Assembly: GCA_029783825.1 (NCBI GenBank)
Contig: JAREIK010008142.1
Coordinates: 1-64,000 of the forward strand
Direction: 5' to 3'
Length of the DNA: 64,000 nucleotides
Source: Sapria himalayana
Taxonomy: Eukaryota > Streptophyta > Magnoliopsida > Malpighiales > Rafflesiaceae
Positions 62,418 to 64,000 of this stretch are shown here, in pieces (position 1 is the first letter of the stretch; each line of letters begins with the position of its first letter). The notes beneath the pieces are model-generated. The model saw nothing but the letters and a program-made list of their open reading frames with translations, was not told the origin of the DNA and searched no databases. A program made the position numbers and the translations under genes.

Positions 62418-64000
62418 ATAGACATATAGATAGATAGATAGATAGATAGATAGATTGATTGATTGATAAATATATAGATAGACACACGGGCAATAGAAAG
62501 ATAGATAGATATAAAGTGTGACAAGCAAATAGATAGTCAATTAGACATATAGGTAGATAGACAAATAGGCAAATAGAGAGATAGTCAGATATACAAATAA
62601 AAAATAAATAGATTGAAAGATAAAAAGATAGATATATAGACAGATAGAATGTTAGATTTATAGTTATATAGTTAGACAGATAGATAGATAGGCAAAATAT
62701 AGATTAGTAGATATAAACATAGCTAGATAGATAGAAAGATAGATACACACATATATGGATAAAAAAATTGATAGATATATAGACAAATAGAAAGATAAAC
62801 ATATAGATAGATAAATAGGTAGATAGATAAACATAAAGAAAGAAAGATAGATAGATAGCAGATATAAAGATAGATAGATAGACAGGTAGACAGATAGATA
62901 GATAGAAAGATAGATAGGTAAATATTTTGATAGAAAGAAAGATACATGGATAATAAGATTGACATATAGACACATTGAAAGATTAACATATAGTAAGATA
63001 GAGAGAGAGAGAGAAATGTGTATATATATATATAAGCATATTTGAAGATAGATAGATGTATAGGCAAAAATATAGATAGTTAGATAGATAGATATATAAA
63101 TAGATAATTAGATAGATAAATAAACAAATAGATAGATAGATAGTTATATAGTGAGACAGATAAATTGATTGATAGATAGACATATGTACAATTAATTTAA
63201 ATGGATAGACTGATAAAAAGTATGATAATTAGAAAGTTAGAGAGATATATCGACATTAGACATATAGACATAAAAATAGATATTTAGTTAGATAGTTAGA
63301 CAAATAGATAGGTAGATATATAAACTAATAGATTATTAGCCAGTTTGATAGATAGATAGATAGATAGATAATCAGATAGATAGAATCATAGATTAATAGA
63401 TAGACATAAAGATAGATAGAAAAATAGATAAATAATTATAAAGATAAGTATATAGATTGACAGATAGATATATAGATAAATAAACACATAGATAGATAGA
63501 TTATAGACAGACAAATACATAGATAGATAAATAGATAGTTAAATAGATATATAGATAGATAGATAAATAGACTAATTTATCGATAGACTAATAGTTAGAA
63601 AGATAGTCAAACAATTATATAGATAGATATATTGAAATTTCAAAGATAGATAGTTAGACAGAATGAAAAATAACACTTAGAAACTTTTAATTATTGATAG
63701 TTAGACATATAATCATTTAGACAAAAAAATAGATAGATAGATAGACTTATAAACAAATAGATATATAGACATATATATAAATAGCTGATAAATAGATAGA
63801 AAAATAGTCAGATAGATAGTTATAAAGATACATAGAAAGATAGATTTATAGACAAATATAAAATACACAGATGGACAAATAGATAGAAAGATATACAAAA
63901 ATAAAGATTGATATATAAATAGACAAACACACAGATAAATAGATAGATAGACGAATAGATAGATAGACATAAAGACAATTACACATAGAGCAAGATAGCC

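Larger units (their letters stand above)
54800..64000 (-). repeat. Degenerate (TAGA)n array 4, at least 9.2 kb
   Basis: Starts with the right LINE target duplication (54800-54815) and continues to the window edge with the same polarity as array 3. It contains many (TA)n runs (for example 55602-55635, 57035-57068, 57917-57961, 58164-58196, 58616-58657, 62378-62415) and (AC)n at 59261-59280. It is one array split by the LINE. No genes. Confidence 0.97.

Noticed and set aside
37881..64000. Regularly spaced short repeats resembling a CRISPR array
   Set aside because: The period is 4 bp with no unique spacers and no cas genes; plant nuclear transposons surround it.
54790..64000. Idea that the TAGA array is the 3' tail of the LINE
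   Set aside because: The same array lies 5' of the LINE, a 16-bp TSD of array sequence flanks it, and the related LINE 3' end at 12000 has no TAGA tail.
1..64000. Telomere or known centromere satellite
   Set aside because: No TTTAGGG arrays and no ~150-180-bp satellite monomers seen; the only satellite-like repeats are TCTA/TAGA and the ~540-bp AT unit.

Overview
This is nuclear DNA from a flowering plant, made up almost entirely of transposable elements and simple repeats. I see no intact host gene, no RNA gene and no bacterial or viral operon. The plant assignment rests on the elements themselves: a full-length plant L1-type LINE (DUF4283 plus zinc-knuckle ORF1; endonuclease, reverse transcriptase, zf-RVT and plant-type RNase H in ORF2), CACTA (En/Spm) elements carrying a TNP1-type gene (Plant transposase, PF03004), hAT and Mutator-like elements, and dead fragments of the plant genes ARF1 and SDF2. 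The species cannot be told from this sequence.

Layout. (1) 1-13494: CACTA copy A, plus orientation, entering from the left. It carries a Mutator-type MITE at 511-1068, a block of ~540-bp AT-rich tandem repeats, the tail of TNP2 and a decayed TNP1. From 6150 to 13380 it is interrupted by hAT sequence that itself holds a 4.6-kb TCTA array and a LINE 3' relic. Its 3' terminus is at 13387-13494. (2) 13495-15810: a second TCTA array. (3) 15811-37880: CACTA copy B, minus orientation, carrying captured gene pieces (an SDF2 exon and an unidentified multi-exon fragment). It is split by CACTA copy C (18186-32749, minus, both CACTA ends present). C carries TNP1 and TNP2 remnants, the same ~540-bp AT repeats, an ARF1 retrocopy with a 15-bp target duplication, and a Ty3/gypsy RNase H scrap. 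(4) 37881-48599: a 10.7-kb TAGA array. (5) 48600-54799: a full-length LINE with a 16-bp target duplication, inserted in the array. (6) 54800-64000: a further 9.2 kb of TAGA array running off the window.

The four tetranucleotide arrays total about 26.8 kb, or 42% of the window. Read on the plus strand they are TCTA left of copy B and TAGA right of it. The polarity flips across B, whose 3' end is truncated exactly at the array junction, which suggests an old inversion or rearrangement. Nearly all long open reading frames here are array artefacts: TCTA repeats read as Ser-Ile-Tyr-Leu in every frame, while the complement has a stop every fourth codon.

Nothing here looks like a working gene system. 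The interest is in the archaeology: three copies of one CACTA family, one nested in another, let insertions such as the MITE be dated against a preserved empty site, and the family has repeatedly picked up host gene pieces. All comparisons were made by eye, so boundaries of diverged repeats are approximate.
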